Shown here: positions 33,493 through 42,111 of the stretch, piece after piece
Layout of the letters: every line of letters begins with the position of its first letter
Position numbering within the stretch: the first letter of the stretch is position 1
Source of the DNA: Arthrobacter sp. ES3-54
GTDB lineage: Bacteria > Actinomycetota > Actinomycetes > Actinomycetales > Micrococcaceae
NCBI RefSeq assembly: GCF_029504395.1
Contig: NZ_JAQFIF010000003.1
Location: 372,001-436,000, forward strand
Length of the DNA stretch: 64,000 nucleotides
Reading direction: 5' to 3'
Notes under the pieces: generated by a model
Told to the model about the DNA's origin: nothing
The model's database searches: none
Seen by the model: only the letters and a program-made list of their open reading frames with translations
Program-made: the position numbers and the translations under genes

Positions 33493-34203
33493 TCAGGCGG
33501 GCCCTTCGGCCAGCACAAACGTCTTCAGGTCGTCGAGGGTCTGCTGCATGTGGGCGTCCATGGCGTCGCGGGCGCGGTGCGGGTCGCGTGAGGCCAGGGC
33601 ATCCGCAATGCTCTGGTGGTGCCCGATGGCGTGCTCCTGGATCTCCGGCACCTTGGACGTTTCCGTCCGCCGCTTTTCCAGCACGCGGTGCAGGGGCTCG
33701 AACAATACGGCGACGAACACGTTTTCCGACGCCTGCAGGATGAGGTCGTGAAAGGCGAGGTCCGCCTCGACGAACGCAGCCAGATCGTTGTTCTCGTGCG
33801 CCAGCCGCATCTTTTCGACCTGCGCGCGGAGAGCCTGGATGTCGGAATCCGCCATCCGCCCGGCGGCAAGTTCGCAGGCGCCCGTTTCCAGCATCCGGCG
33901 CAGCTCAATGAGCTGGATGGCGGCCGACGCGTCGTTTTTGCCCTCCGAGGCCGCCCGTAGCACGGCATCCAGGGAGCCCCAGCGGTTGAGCGGGTTGACG
34001 AACGTGCCGCGGCCTCGCTCCACGCGGAGAATCCGCTGGGCTTCAAGCGTCTTCATGGCCTCGCGCACGGTCATTCGGCTGACTTCGTGCCGGGAGCTGA
34101 GCTCAAGTTCGCCGGGGACGCTCGCGCCGGGCGGAAATTCGCCGGCAATGATCCGGTCCAGCAGTTCGTCGGCCACTACGCCGACCAGCGATTTCCTAGC
34201 CAA
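33493..34203 (-). CDS. FadR-type GntR regulator of the four-carbon acid sugar operon
   Basis: A 236-residue repressor or activator. Residues 1-75 are the GntR winged helix (DELLDRIIAGEFPPGASVPGELELSSRHEVSRMTVREAMKTL), and the rest is an FCD effector domain (ELRRMLETGACELAAGRM, then DLAFHDLILQASENVF and HHQSIADALASRD, with the His residues that hold a metal). TTG 34203 is used with GGGGAGAA upstream. It is divergent from the kinase gene, and a 19-bp palindrome lies between them, so it controls that operon. The effector is probably a substrate or intermediate. Confidence 0.9.
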   Translation of the reverse strand: MARKSLVGVVADELLDRIIAGEFPPGASVPGELELSSRHEVSRMTVREAMKTLEAQRILRVERGRGTFVNPLNRWGSLDAVLRAASEGKNDASAAIQLIELRRMLETGACELAAGRMADSDIQALRAQVEKMRLAHENNDLAAFVEADLAFHDLILQASENVFVAVLFEPLHRVLEKRRTETSKVPEIQEHAIGHHQSIADALASRDPHRARDAMDAHMQQTLDDLKTFVLAEGPA

Positions 34204-34302
34204 TTCTCCCCGTCCAGCGACATGCTATGCCTAATGGCGTGCTCCTGATGGCCAAGTCTACTTGCGCGCCGTTGTGCCATATGCCACACTAGCAGCCATA
34301 TA

Positions 34303-34321
34303 TAAGATGTCTGACATCTTA
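34303..34321. promoter_or_regulatory. GntR operator TAAGATGTCTGACATCTTA
   Basis: A perfect 19-bp palindrome (9-bp arms around one T). The centre GATGTCTGACATC fits FadR-subfamily GntR operators. It lies in the divergent gap between gntR and the sugar operon, beside TATATAAG, a likely -10 region. Confidence 0.85.
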
Positions 34322-34394
34322 CATTTAGCCCCTTCTGCGGCTCCCCTGGAGCCGCAGGTTTCCACCGAATGATCCCCACACAATGGAGTGCATA

Positions 34395-35882
34395 GTGCCC
34401 CTCGAAGCAGACGTGCTGGCCGCTTTCCCCGCGGAAGTACAGATCCCGGCCCGGCTAGTGGCAGACAGCGTGGCCGCCTCGTCCGAGGCATCCCCGCGTG
34501 TCCTGGTAGTGCTCGACGACGACCCCACCGGCACGCAGTCAGTGGCGAACCTGCCGGTCCTCACCCGCTGGGACGTGGCGGACTTCGCCTGGGCGTTCGG
34601 CTACGAAGTAAACGGCCAGCGCCAGCGCGCGGTCTACGTGCTGACCAACACCCGCAGCCTCGACCCTGCCGAGGCGGCTGTCCGCAACGAGGAAGTCGTC
34701 CGGAACGCCCTCGCGGCCGCAGCATCCGCTGACCCCGCCCTGCGGCTCAGCTTCGTCAGCCGCAGCGATTCCACCCTCCGCGGCCACTACCCGCTCGAAC
34801 CGGATGTCATCGCCGCCACCGTTACCGCCGTCAACGGCGAGACGACCGACGGCGTCGTGATCGTCCCCGCGTTCCCCGACGCCGGCCGCGTAACGATCGC
34901 CGGCGTGCACTACATGCGCGGCACCGGCGACGACGCCGGCACGCTCACCCCCGTGGCTGAGACCGAATTCGCCAAGGACGCCAGCTTCGGCTTCGCCAAT
35001 TCCGAGATGGCCAAGTACGTCGAGGAGAAATCGAACGGCCGGTTCGCCGCAGACTCGGTGATCGTGCTGGACCTGAACATCATCCGGGCCTCCACCGATC
35101 CGAACATTTCCGCCAAGGCCATCGCCGACGCCGTCGACACCGCCACGGATTCCACCCCGATCGTTGCGGACATCGTCACAGAAAACGATCTGCGCGCCCT
35201 GTCCCTGGGCCTGGAAGAAGCGGAACGCCGCGGCAAGAAGCTCCTCTACCGCGTGGGCCCGCCGTTCGTCCGGGCACGGATCGGCCAGGAAATCCGGGCC
35301 GAACTCAGCGGCGAGGAAGCCTATGCGGGCAACACCCCCTCGGAAGCCGGCGGCCTGATCGTGGTTGGCTCGCATGTGGGCGTCACGACGCGTCAGCTCA
35401 AGGTCCTCACTGAGCAGCACAGCGCCGCCCGCATCGTGGAAATCGACGTCGAGAAACTGCTCGGCGACAACGCGGACAGCCACCTGGACCAGACCGTTGA
35501 CACGGTGGTCGATGCCCTGCGCGGCGGCGACGTGATCGTCCACACCAGCCGCCTGCTGATCAAGACCGACGACGCCGCCGCAAGCCTGCGGATCGCGCGC
35601 ACCGTCTCGGCCGCCGTCGTCGCCGTCGTCAACCGCACGCTCAAGACGTTCCCGCCGCGGTTTGTCATCGCCAAGGGTGGCATCACGTCCTCGGACGTGG
35701 CCGCACACGGCCTGGAAATCCGGCACGGGATTGTCCGCGGGCCCATGCTGCCGGGCATTGTCAGCCTGTGGGAGCCGGTGGACGGCCCGGCCAAGGGCAT
35801 TCCGTACATCGTCTTCGCCGGCAACGTGGGAGATGACCAGTCCCTCGCCGATGTCACGCGCAAGCTCAGCAACACCTTCTGA
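34395..35882 (+). CDS. Four-carbon acid sugar kinase family protein (DUF1537)
   Basis: A 495-residue kinase of the OtnK/DUF1537 family that phosphorylates 3-oxo-tetronates or related acid sugars. The substrate-binding domain has VLDDDPTGTQS (about residues 40-50) and SRSDSTLRGHYPLE; the nucleotide-binding C-terminal domain has GSHVGVTTRQLK, RFVIAKGGITSSDVA and FAGNVGDDQSL. GTG 34395 is preferred because GGAG lies 7 nt upstream and the product starts MPLEADVL; ATG 34383 is 4 codons earlier. It is the first gene of an operon with a 2-hydroxyacid dehydrogenase, GntP permease and class II aldolase. Confidence 0.9.
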   Translation: MPLEADVLAAFPAEVQIPARLVADSVAASSEASPRVLVVLDDDPTGTQSVANLPVLTRWDVADFAWAFGYEVNGQRQRAVYVLTNTRSLDPAEAAVRNEEVVRNALAAAASADPALRLSFVSRSDSTLRGHYPLEPDVIAATVTAVNGETTDGVVIVPAFPDAGRVTIAGVHYMRGTGDDAGTLTPVAETEFAKDASFGFANSEMAKYVEEKSNGRFAADSVIVLDLNIIRASTDPNISAKAIADAVDTATDSTPIVADIVTENDLRALSLGLEEAERRGKKLLYRVGPPFVRARIGQEIRAELSGEEAYAGNTPSEAGGLIVVGSHVGVTTRQLKVLTEQHSAARIVEIDVEKLLGDNADSHLDQTVDTVVDALRGGDVIVHTSRLLIKTDDAAASLRIARTVSAAVVAVVNRTLKTFPPRFVIAKGGITSSDVAAHGLEIRHGIVRGPMLPGIVSLWEPVDGPAKGIPYIVFAGNVGDDQSLADVTRKLSNTF

Positions 35883-35924
35883 CCGACACTGCCCGCCACA
35901 ACACGTCATTCGATGGAGAACACC

Positions 35925-36824
35925 ATGACCAGCAACTACACCATCACCGTCCTGGGCCTTGGGGCCATGGGCCTGCCCATGGCCACACGCCTGGCAAGCC
36001 AGCTCACCGTCCACGGCTTCGACATCGCCGAGCCGCGCCTGAAGCTGGCTGAAGAGGCCGGCATCCGCACGTTCGCCTCCGCCCGGGAAGCCTCGAAGGG
36101 CGCCGACGCGCTGCTGCTGGCAGTGCGCAACGGCGAGCAGCTCAACGATGTCCTCTTCGGCGAGAACGGCGTGGCCTCCGTGCTCAAGCCGGGCTCCGTC
36201 GTGATCCTGGGCAGCACCGTGGGCACCGAGGCCATCCCGGCCACCGTGGACCGCCTGGCCGCCTACGGCGTCGAGCTGGTTGATGCCCCGCTTTCCGGCG
36301 GCCCCAAGCGTGCCGGCGAAGGCGACCTGCTGATCGTGGTGGGCGCATCGCCCGAGGCCCAGGAAAAGGCCCGCCCGGCCCTGGAACTTCTGGCCTCCAC
36401 CCTGACAGTGGTCGGCGACAGGCCCGGCGACGGCCAGGCCCTCAAGACCGTCAACCAGCTGCTCTGCGGCATCCACATCGCCGCCGCCGCCGAGGCAATG
36501 GCCCTGGCCGACGCCCTCGGCCTGGACCAGGCCAAGACCCTCGCCGCCCTCGAAGCCGGTGCGGCGGGCTCCTTCATGCTTTCCAACCGCGGCCCGCGGA
36601 TCCTGGAGGCCTACACGGAAAACGGCGCTGAGGTCCTCAGCCGCCTGGACATCTTCGTCAAGGACATGGGGATCGTCGGCAAGGCCACCCGCGCCGCCGG
36701 CCTCGCCGCCCCGGTGGCTGCCGCCGCGGAGCAGCTCTACCTCCTGGGCCAGGCCCAGGGCCTCGCCGCCGCGGATGATTCCGCCGTCATCAAGGTCATC
36801 GCGCCCACCAAGCGCACCGCCTGA
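35925..36824 (+). CDS. NAD(P)-dependent 3-hydroxyacid dehydrogenase (LtnD-like)
   Basis: A 299-residue protein of the beta-hydroxyacid dehydrogenase family. The Rossmann motif is VLGLGAMGLPMATRLA, the substrate motif DAPLSGGPKRAGEGDL, and the catalytic Lys is in LKTVNQLLCGIH. Relatives oxidise L-threonate or D-erythronate at C2. It starts 42 nt after the kinase gene; GGAGAA 8 nt upstream supports ATG 35925 over ATG 35913. In the operon it would produce the 3-oxo acid that the kinase phosphorylates. Confidence 0.92.
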   Translation: MTSNYTITVLGLGAMGLPMATRLASQLTVHGFDIAEPRLKLAEEAGIRTFASAREASKGADALLLAVRNGEQLNDVLFGENGVASVLKPGSVVILGSTVGTEAIPATVDRLAAYGVELVDAPLSGGPKRAGEGDLLIVVGASPEAQEKARPALELLASTLTVVGDRPGDGQALKTVNQLLCGIHIAAAAEAMALADALGLDQAKTLAALEAGAAGSFMLSNRGPRILEAYTENGAEVLSRLDIFVKDMGIVGKATRAAGLAAPVAAAAEQLYLLGQAQGLAAADDSAVIKVIAPTKRTA

Positions 36825-36843
36825 CCAGCCACCACGCCCCCGA

Positions 36844-36869
36844 CGACGGCGGTCCCCCCTCCGCCGTCG
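36844..36869 (+). other. Intra-operon hairpin CGACGGCGG / CCGCCGTCG
   Basis: A perfect 9-bp stem with an 8-nt loop between the dehydrogenase and the permease genes. It could stabilise the upstream mRNA or reduce read-through. No U-run. Confidence 0.55.
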
Positions 36870-36942
36870 CCGGGCCCCTACCGCCCCTGATCCCGACGAC
36901 TGACTCGTCGGACGACTTTCCTGTCAAAGGAGACACCCCTTC

Positions 36943-38409
36943 ATGACCCCCCTGCTCAATTCCCTGATGGTGCGCGCGGCCGACGCGCCCGTCATCAAGC
37001 CTGCCGTGGAGCTGGGAACTCCGCTGCTGCTGACCATCGCCGCCGCCGGCGTAGCCCTGCTTCTACTCATGATCATCCGCTTCAAGATCCAGGCCTTCGT
37101 GGCGCTGCTGACCGTGAGCATCCTGGTGGCCGTGGCCGCCCAGATCCCGCTCAAGGACGTCTTCACCGTGGTGGCCAACGGGGTCGGGGGCACCATGGGC
37201 AAGGTGGCCCTCCTGATCGCCCTCGGCGCCATACTGGGCCGGATGATCGAGGTCTCCGGCGGTGTGCAGTCCCTCGCGGCGCACTTCACCGCCAAGCTCG
37301 GCGCCCGGCGGGTGGCCGTGGCCCTCACCGCGGTGGGCTTCCTCGTGGCCATCCCGGTGTTCTTCGAGGTGGGCATCATCGTGCTCGTGCCGATCGTCTA
37401 CGCCTTCGCCAAGATCGCCAACGTGCACCCGGTCAAGTTCGGCCTGCCCATGGCCGGCATCATGCTGTCCATTCACGTGGCTGTCCCTCCGCACCCGGGC
37501 ATCGTGGCCGGCGCCGGGGTGTTCGGCGCCGACATCGGACTGATCACCCTCATCTCGCTGCTCATCTGCATCCCGCTCGGCTTCCTGTCCTATTGGGTTG
37601 CCAGCATCATGAACAGCAGGGACTACGAGCTGCTGCCGGCAGTCAAAGCCCAGGTGGACGAGTACGGTTCAGGCTCCCTGGTGCGCGTCGGCCACGAAGG
37701 CCCAGGTGCCCTCGCCGTTGCCCCGCCGCGCCCGGCCCTGATCATCTTCCTCATCGCTGCCCCGATCGCGCAGATCCTGGTCGGCACCCTGGGCACTCTC
37801 ACCATTCCCAAGGACAACGGCTGGTACGGCCTTGCCGCCTTCATCGGCAACCCGTTCTTCGCCCTGCTGGTGGCCGTGGCACTGTCCTTCTTCCTGTTGG
37901 CCGTCCGCCGCAACTGGTCACTGAAGGAAACCGGCGAGATTTTCGAAGGAGCGCTGCCTCCCATCGCGTCCATCCTCATGGTCGTCGCGGCCGGCGGTGT
38001 GTTCGGCGAGGTCCTGCGGACCTCCGGTATCGGTGCGGCCCTGTCCCAGACGCTGGACCAACTGGGCCTGCCGGTCATCGTTCTTGGCTTCATCATTTCC
38101 CTTGCCCTCCGCGCCGCCCAGGGCTCAGCCACTGTCGCGATCGTCACCACCACCGGTCTGCTGACCTCCGCCGTTGCCGGCGGCGGCTACTCGCCGGCCC
38201 AGATCGCCGTGATCGTGATCGCCATCGGCTTCGGTGCCCTCGGCCTGTCCCACGTGACCGACGCCGGATTCTGGACCGTCGTGCGCTACTACGGCCTGAC
38301 CGTCTCCGACGGTCTCCGGACCTGGACGGTGCTGACGACCATTCTCGGGCTCGCCGGCTTCGCCCTGACGTTTGTCGCCTGGATCCTGGTAGGAGGCTTG
38401 AGCGCCTGA
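36943..38409 (+). CDS. GntP-family gluconate/acid sugar permease
   Basis: A 488-residue membrane transporter with about 12-14 helices. GntP family motifs are visible: VGFLVAIPVFFEVGIIVLVPIVYAFAK, MLSIHVAVPPHPGIVAGAGVFGADIG and the late RAAQGSATVAIVTTTGLL. It would import the acid sugar by proton symport. AAAGGAG precedes ATG 36943. Its stop overlaps the aldolase start (TGATG). Confidence 0.94.
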   Translation: MTPLLNSLMVRAADAPVIKPAVELGTPLLLTIAAAGVALLLLMIIRFKIQAFVALLTVSILVAVAAQIPLKDVFTVVANGVGGTMGKVALLIALGAILGRMIEVSGGVQSLAAHFTAKLGARRVAVALTAVGFLVAIPVFFEVGIIVLVPIVYAFAKIANVHPVKFGLPMAGIMLSIHVAVPPHPGIVAGAGVFGADIGLITLISLLICIPLGFLSYWVASIMNSRDYELLPAVKAQVDEYGSGSLVRVGHEGPGALAVAPPRPALIIFLIAAPIAQILVGTLGTLTIPKDNGWYGLAAFIGNPFFALLVAVALSFFLLAVRRNWSLKETGEIFEGALPPIASILMVVAAGGVFGEVLRTSGIGAALSQTLDQLGLPVIVLGFIISLALRAAQGSATVAIVTTTGLLTSAVAGGGYSPAQIAVIVIAIGFGALGLSHVTDAGFWTVVRYYGLTVSDGLRTWTVLTTILGLAGFALTFVAWILVGGLSA

Positions 38410-39269
38410 TGCGTACCCAACTCGACACCTTGGTCACCGGCGCCCTGCAGCACGGCTCGGCCGTACCGGCGTTCACCTGCTACGACTTCACCACCGCGCT
38501 CGCCGTGGTGGCGGCGGCCGAGGAATCCGGACGGGGCGCCATCCTGCTGGTCGCGCCGAAGACCGCGGCCACCCCCAACGGGCTGCGACTGATCACCGCC
38601 CTCCGCGGACTCGCCGACGCCGCCGGCGTTCCGATTGCCGTGCAGCTCGATCACGCCGCCGACCCGCAGGTGATCACCGACGCCGTCAGCGCCGGAGCCG
38701 ACTCGGTGCTGGTCGACGGGTCCTCGCTGCCCTACGAGGACAACATCGCCCTGGTCCAGGGCGTCCGGGCAGCCCTGGCGGCGCAGGGGCGAGCCGACGT
38801 CGTGATTGAAGCCGAACTCGGCGGACTCGCCGGCGACGAGGACCGGGCCTTCGGGACCGACGTGGCCGAGGAACCCGCCGGCCTCACCGACTCCGCCCAG
38901 GTGGAGGACTTCGTGTCCCGCACCGGGGCACAGCTGCTCGCAGTGGCCGTGGGCAATGTCCATGGCAAGTACAAGGGGGAGCCCCGGCTGCGCTGGGAGG
39001 TGCTGCAGGACATCGCCGTGCGGACCCGGATTCCGCTGGTCCTGCACGGGGCCTCGGGCATTCCGGCCGAGGAACTGGTCAAGGCCGCGGCCATGAACGT
39101 GGGCAAGGTCAACTTCAACACCGAGCTGCGCACCGGCGTCCTGGCATTGCTTGAGGAGCAGACCACCGCCCACCGGGCAGACGGCGAGAACCTCCAGGCA
39201 CTGCTGGGCCACTGGGATGCATCTGCCCGGACGTTCGCCGCTACCGCTCTGGCCACGCTCTCCCGCTGA
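38409..39269 (+). CDS. Class II ketose-bisphosphate aldolase
   Basis: A 286-residue zinc aldolase of the fructose-bisphosphate/tagatose-bisphosphate (FbaA/GatY/KbaY) family: PAFTCYDFTTALAVV, VQLDHAADPQ with a Zn-binding His, EAELGGLAGDED, VGNVHGKYKGEP with another Zn His, and LHGASGIPAEELVKA. The family cleaves a ketose 1,6-bisphosphate to DHAP and an aldehyde. As the fourth gene of a four-carbon acid sugar operon its role is unusual: characterised routes end with a decarboxylating class II aldolase/adducin enzyme (OtnC), which is a different fold. Overlaps gntP by 1 nt. Confidence 0.92.
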   Translation: MRTQLDTLVTGALQHGSAVPAFTCYDFTTALAVVAAAEESGRGAILLVAPKTAATPNGLRLITALRGLADAAGVPIAVQLDHAADPQVITDAVSAGADSVLVDGSSLPYEDNIALVQGVRAALAAQGRADVVIEAELGGLAGDEDRAFGTDVAEEPAGLTDSAQVEDFVSRTGAQLLAVAVGNVHGKYKGEPRLRWEVLQDIAVRTRIPLVLHGASGIPAEELVKAAAMNVGKVNFNTELRTGVLALLEEQTTAHRADGENLQALLGHWDASARTFAATALATLSR

Positions 39270-39285
39270 CGGCTCCGGCGGAACA

Positions 39286-39318
39286 GGAGGCCGGGATCGA
39301 ACCATGATCCTGGCCTCC
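39286..39318 (+). terminator. Terminator after the acid sugar operon
   Basis: A 13-bp stem (GGAGGCCGGGATC / GATCCTGGCCTCC, one G-T pair) with a 7-nt loop. Confidence 0.75.
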
Positions 39319-39480
39319 CCGTCTTTGCCCTTGTGACGCCGTTGCTCCACCGCCGTGCCCTGCATGCTGGGGCTGCTCATCGCCTCACTACCGGCGCGGA
39401 TCTGGGCCAAACTGCTCTGGCCGCCGGGGCCCCCAAGGCTGACAATGGACGCTACACAGCCAGCCTTCCCAGGGGGCGCC

Positions 39481-40821
39481 ATGGTTCCACGGCAGCGGTC
39501 AGCCGGCGGCCCGGCCCCGATGCCGGACCGCGACCCGGTGATCGACCTTGTCCGGTTCTTCTGCCTGGCCTTGGTGGTGGTCGCGCACACGATGATGGTC
39601 AGCCCCGTGCTGCACCCGGACGGCACCGTGACCACCGACAACATCCTGGGCAACCAGCACTGGTTTGAGCCTGTGGTGTGGGTCCTCCAGATCATGCCGC
39701 TGTTCTTCGTGGCCGGCGGGATCACCGGCCTGCAGTCCTGGCGGCGGCTCCGCGCCAGGGGCGGCAGCGCCTTCGATTTCATGCAGGGCCGGCTGCTGCG
39801 CCTTATCCGTCCGGCCGCCGTTCTGCTGGCCATCATGTTCATCGCCCTGTCGGCGGCCCGCCTGGCCGGGGTGGCCCCGCAGGTCATCGAGCTGCTCACC
39901 AGCGGGGCCGGAATGCCGCTGTGGTTCCTGGCCGCGTACCTCGCCGCGCAACTCAACCTTCCCTGGCTGGCCGCCCTCCACACCCGCGCCCCGTGGCTGA
40001 CACTCGCCGGGCTCACCTCCCTGGTGGTAACAGTCGATTGCCTGCGGGGAGTGCTGCCGCCGCTGGCCTACCTGAACATGGTGTTCCTGTGGTGCGCCGT
40101 GCAGCAGCTCGGATTCATCCTGGCAGACGGCCCGCGGCTGCTGCCGGGCCGGCCGGCGCACGTTGGCATCATGGTCGCCAGCAACATGCTGCTGGGGCTG
40201 ATGGTCCTGCTGGGGCTGTACTCCGGGAACATGCTGGTGAACCTCAATCCGCCCAACGTGACGCTGCTGCTCCTGGGTATCTCACAGGCCGCCGCCCTCC
40301 AGCTCTTCCGGCCCGGGCTGTCCCGGATGGCGTCCCTGGCCGGGGTGCGGCGGACGATGAGCGTGGCCGGCCGGCGGTCCATGACGGTCTATTTGTGGCA
40401 CTTGCCCCTGCTGGCGGCGATGTCCGGGCTGCTGCTGCTGACGAATTTTCCCCAGCCGGCCGGGGGAAGCACAGCCTGGTGGTGGGGGCGGCCCCTGGTG
40501 CTGTTGGGCGTCGTTGCGCTGTTGCTGCCGGTGCTGGCGCTGTTTGGCTGGCTGGAGGAGCGGCCGACGGCGTCCGGCCCGTCGCAGAGCCGACCGGCGG
40601 CCGCCGTGCTGCTGGCCGCCGTCGCCGTTTTTGTCCCGGCGGTCGACGCGGCGCTCAACGGGCTCACGCTGGGGCTAATCGGAGGGGGTGCCGCATGCTT
40701 CGCGCTCGCCGTCGTGCTCCTGGGACGGATTCCCGTTCGGCTCACAACGACGCCTGACCGGCAGGGCGGATCTGAACCGCCATTGCCACACCCGCCATTA
40801 AGTGCCAATGTCGAACCATGA
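39481..40821 (+). CDS. Acyltransferase 3 family membrane protein
   Basis: A 446-residue integral membrane protein with about 10 helices in the OafA/acyltransferase-3 pattern: DPVIDLVRFFCLALVVVAH (the core begins around residue 15), FFVAGGITGL and MTVYLWHLPLL. Such proteins transfer acyl groups to cell envelope sugars or lipids. ATG 39481 is chosen for AGGGGG 6 nt upstream; 39445 and 39520 are also possible starts. Its stop overlaps the next gene by 4 nt. Confidence 0.8.
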   Translation: MVPRQRSAGGPAPMPDRDPVIDLVRFFCLALVVVAHTMMVSPVLHPDGTVTTDNILGNQHWFEPVVWVLQIMPLFFVAGGITGLQSWRRLRARGGSAFDFMQGRLLRLIRPAAVLLAIMFIALSAARLAGVAPQVIELLTSGAGMPLWFLAAYLAAQLNLPWLAALHTRAPWLTLAGLTSLVVTVDCLRGVLPPLAYLNMVFLWCAVQQLGFILADGPRLLPGRPAHVGIMVASNMLLGLMVLLGLYSGNMLVNLNPPNVTLLLLGISQAAALQLFRPGLSRMASLAGVRRTMSVAGRRSMTVYLWHLPLLAAMSGLLLLTNFPQPAGGSTAWWWGRPLVLLGVVALLLPVLALFGWLEERPTASGPSQSRPAAAVLLAAVAVFVPAVDAALNGLTLGLIGGGAACFALAVVLLGRIPVRLTTTPDRQGGSEPPLPHPPLSANVEP

Positions 40822-41162
40822 CGGAGAACTCGGCAACCACGGAAGACACCTTCACCCCGGACGTCTCCACAATCAGGAACGACGAGCTGCACCGGTACGA
40901 ACTCCGTGTCGGCGGCAAGCTGGCCGTCCAGGTGCGCTTCATCGACAGGCCGGGCCATATCGACTTCATCCACACGGATACGGCAGAGCAGTTCCAGGGC
41001 CAGGGGCTCGCCAAGGTGCTGGCGCACTTCGCCCTTGATGACGTGGTGGCATCCGGTAAGCGGATCATCCCGAATTGCCCGTTCATGTACCGCTACCTGC
41101 GCAAACATGAGTCATACCACCAGTACGTGGACTGGCCGGAACGGGTGCCTGAGGGGGCCTGA
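40818..41162 (+). CDS. Small GNAT-type N-acetyltransferase
   Basis: A 114-residue protein of the YjdJ/COG2388 type: RYELRVGGKLAVQVRFID, then the acetyl-CoA loop EQFQGQGLAKVLAHFAL and NCPFMYRYLRKHESYHQYV. The Q/RxxGxG/A loop reads QGQGLA. These are compact acetyltransferases of unknown acceptor. Its ATGA overlaps the acyltransferase stop. Confidence 0.88.
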   Translation: MTENSATTEDTFTPDVSTIRNDELHRYELRVGGKLAVQVRFIDRPGHIDFIHTDTAEQFQGQGLAKVLAHFALDDVVASGKRIIPNCPFMYRYLRKHESYHQYVDWPERVPEGA

Positions 41163-41288
41163 GCGCCTGACCCGGCAGGCTGGATAGGCGCGGGCGCCGG
41201 GTCCGCTTGTGAGCCGGAGAACAACCTCGTAAAGTTTGAGCTGAGTTATGCAGTTGGCTCTTGGACAGGTCCCTTTTTGGAGAACCCC

Positions 41289-42086
41289 ATGAACCATAAA
41301 CTGCGTGTGTTCGTTCGTATGGACGTCGATCCCGCCAATGTCACACTCGAAATTACCGGCTGCATCACCCCGTCGGATTCGGATGCCCTCATGCACATCG
41401 TGCGTCGGGCCTCCCGCCTCGCCGTGGGGGCCGACGTGATCATCGACCTGCGTGGCACATCCCACGTGGACCCGGAACTGCTGCTGGAACTTCGTCGGCT
41501 CGCAGAGGCCGGACACTTGCCGACCCCGGCGCTATCCCCGGACGCCGGGCACTCCGGAGCGGCTGTGCCGTTCCGCCTGATCCTCGACGAGCCGGCCGAG
41601 CTGCCTATCTGCCTCCTGCACGTCGGCTCCGACGCCGTGGTCCTCGCCGGACTCGACACCGGCCTCGAGACAAGGGCTGACGCCGGATTCGAGACCGTGC
41701 TGGACGCCGGAATCGGCCCCGGACTCGGGCTGGACCCCGAGCTGGGGGCAGCCAACATCCCGCTGGCCGCGGAAACCGGCAGCGTCACTGACTTTGGCAC
41801 CATGGACGGGCTGGCGCTTTCGGAGTACTTCGAGGACACCCTCGATCCTGTGGCCACGGTCCGGGCCCTGTCCGACACCGCGTTGTGCCGGCTCGCAGAC
41901 GCCCTGTACCGCCACCTCGACACCAGCACCCCTTTGTACGGAGCCCACACCTGGTACGAGCTCGCGGCCGAAGAGCTTCAGAACCGCCACTTGGCGGACG
42001 GGGACGAACTGGCGGACGGGGACGAACTGGCGGACGGCGACGGCCCGGCGGGTGAAGAACTGGCGCCGGACACGGCCTTGGCCTGA
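41289..42086 (+). CDS. STAS-like protein with a repetitive acidic C-terminus
   Basis: A 265-residue protein. Residues 1-80 look like a STAS/anti-anti-sigma fold (FVRMDVDPANVTLEITGCITPSDSDALMHIVRRASRLAVGADVIIDLRGTSHVDPELLLELRRL). The middle is Gly/Ala/Asp-rich and low in complexity; the C-terminal 30 residues repeat LADGDE. No kinase or sigma partner is nearby. ATG 41289 has TGGAG upstream. I do not recognise the second half. Confidence 0.68.
   Translation: MNHKLRVFVRMDVDPANVTLEITGCITPSDSDALMHIVRRASRLAVGADVIIDLRGTSHVDPELLLELRRLAEAGHLPTPALSPDAGHSGAAVPFRLILDEPAELPICLLHVGSDAVVLAGLDTGLETRADAGFETVLDAGIGPGLGLDPELGAANIPLAAETGSVTDFGTMDGLALSEYFEDTLDPVATVRALSDTALCRLADALYRHLDTSTPLYGAHTWYELAAEELQNRHLADGDELADGDELADGDGPAGEELAPDTALA
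41992..42044 (+). repeat. 18-bp in-frame tandem repeat in the STAS-like gene
   Basis: TGGCGGACGGGGACGAAC occurs at 41992 and 42010, with a third diverged copy at 42028. Each copy encodes LADGDE. Copy number may vary between strains. Confidence 0.8.
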
Positions 42087-42105
42087 GTCGCTTCACCGTT
42101 AGGCT
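42078..42105 (+). promoter_or_regulatory. Leaderless promoter of the SDR gene
   Basis: TTGGCC at 42078-42083, 16-nt spacer, TAGGCT at 42100-42105, then 6 nt to ATG 42112. This is the best -35/-10 pair among the leaderless candidates. Confidence 0.6.
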
Positions 42106-42111
42106 GTCGCT

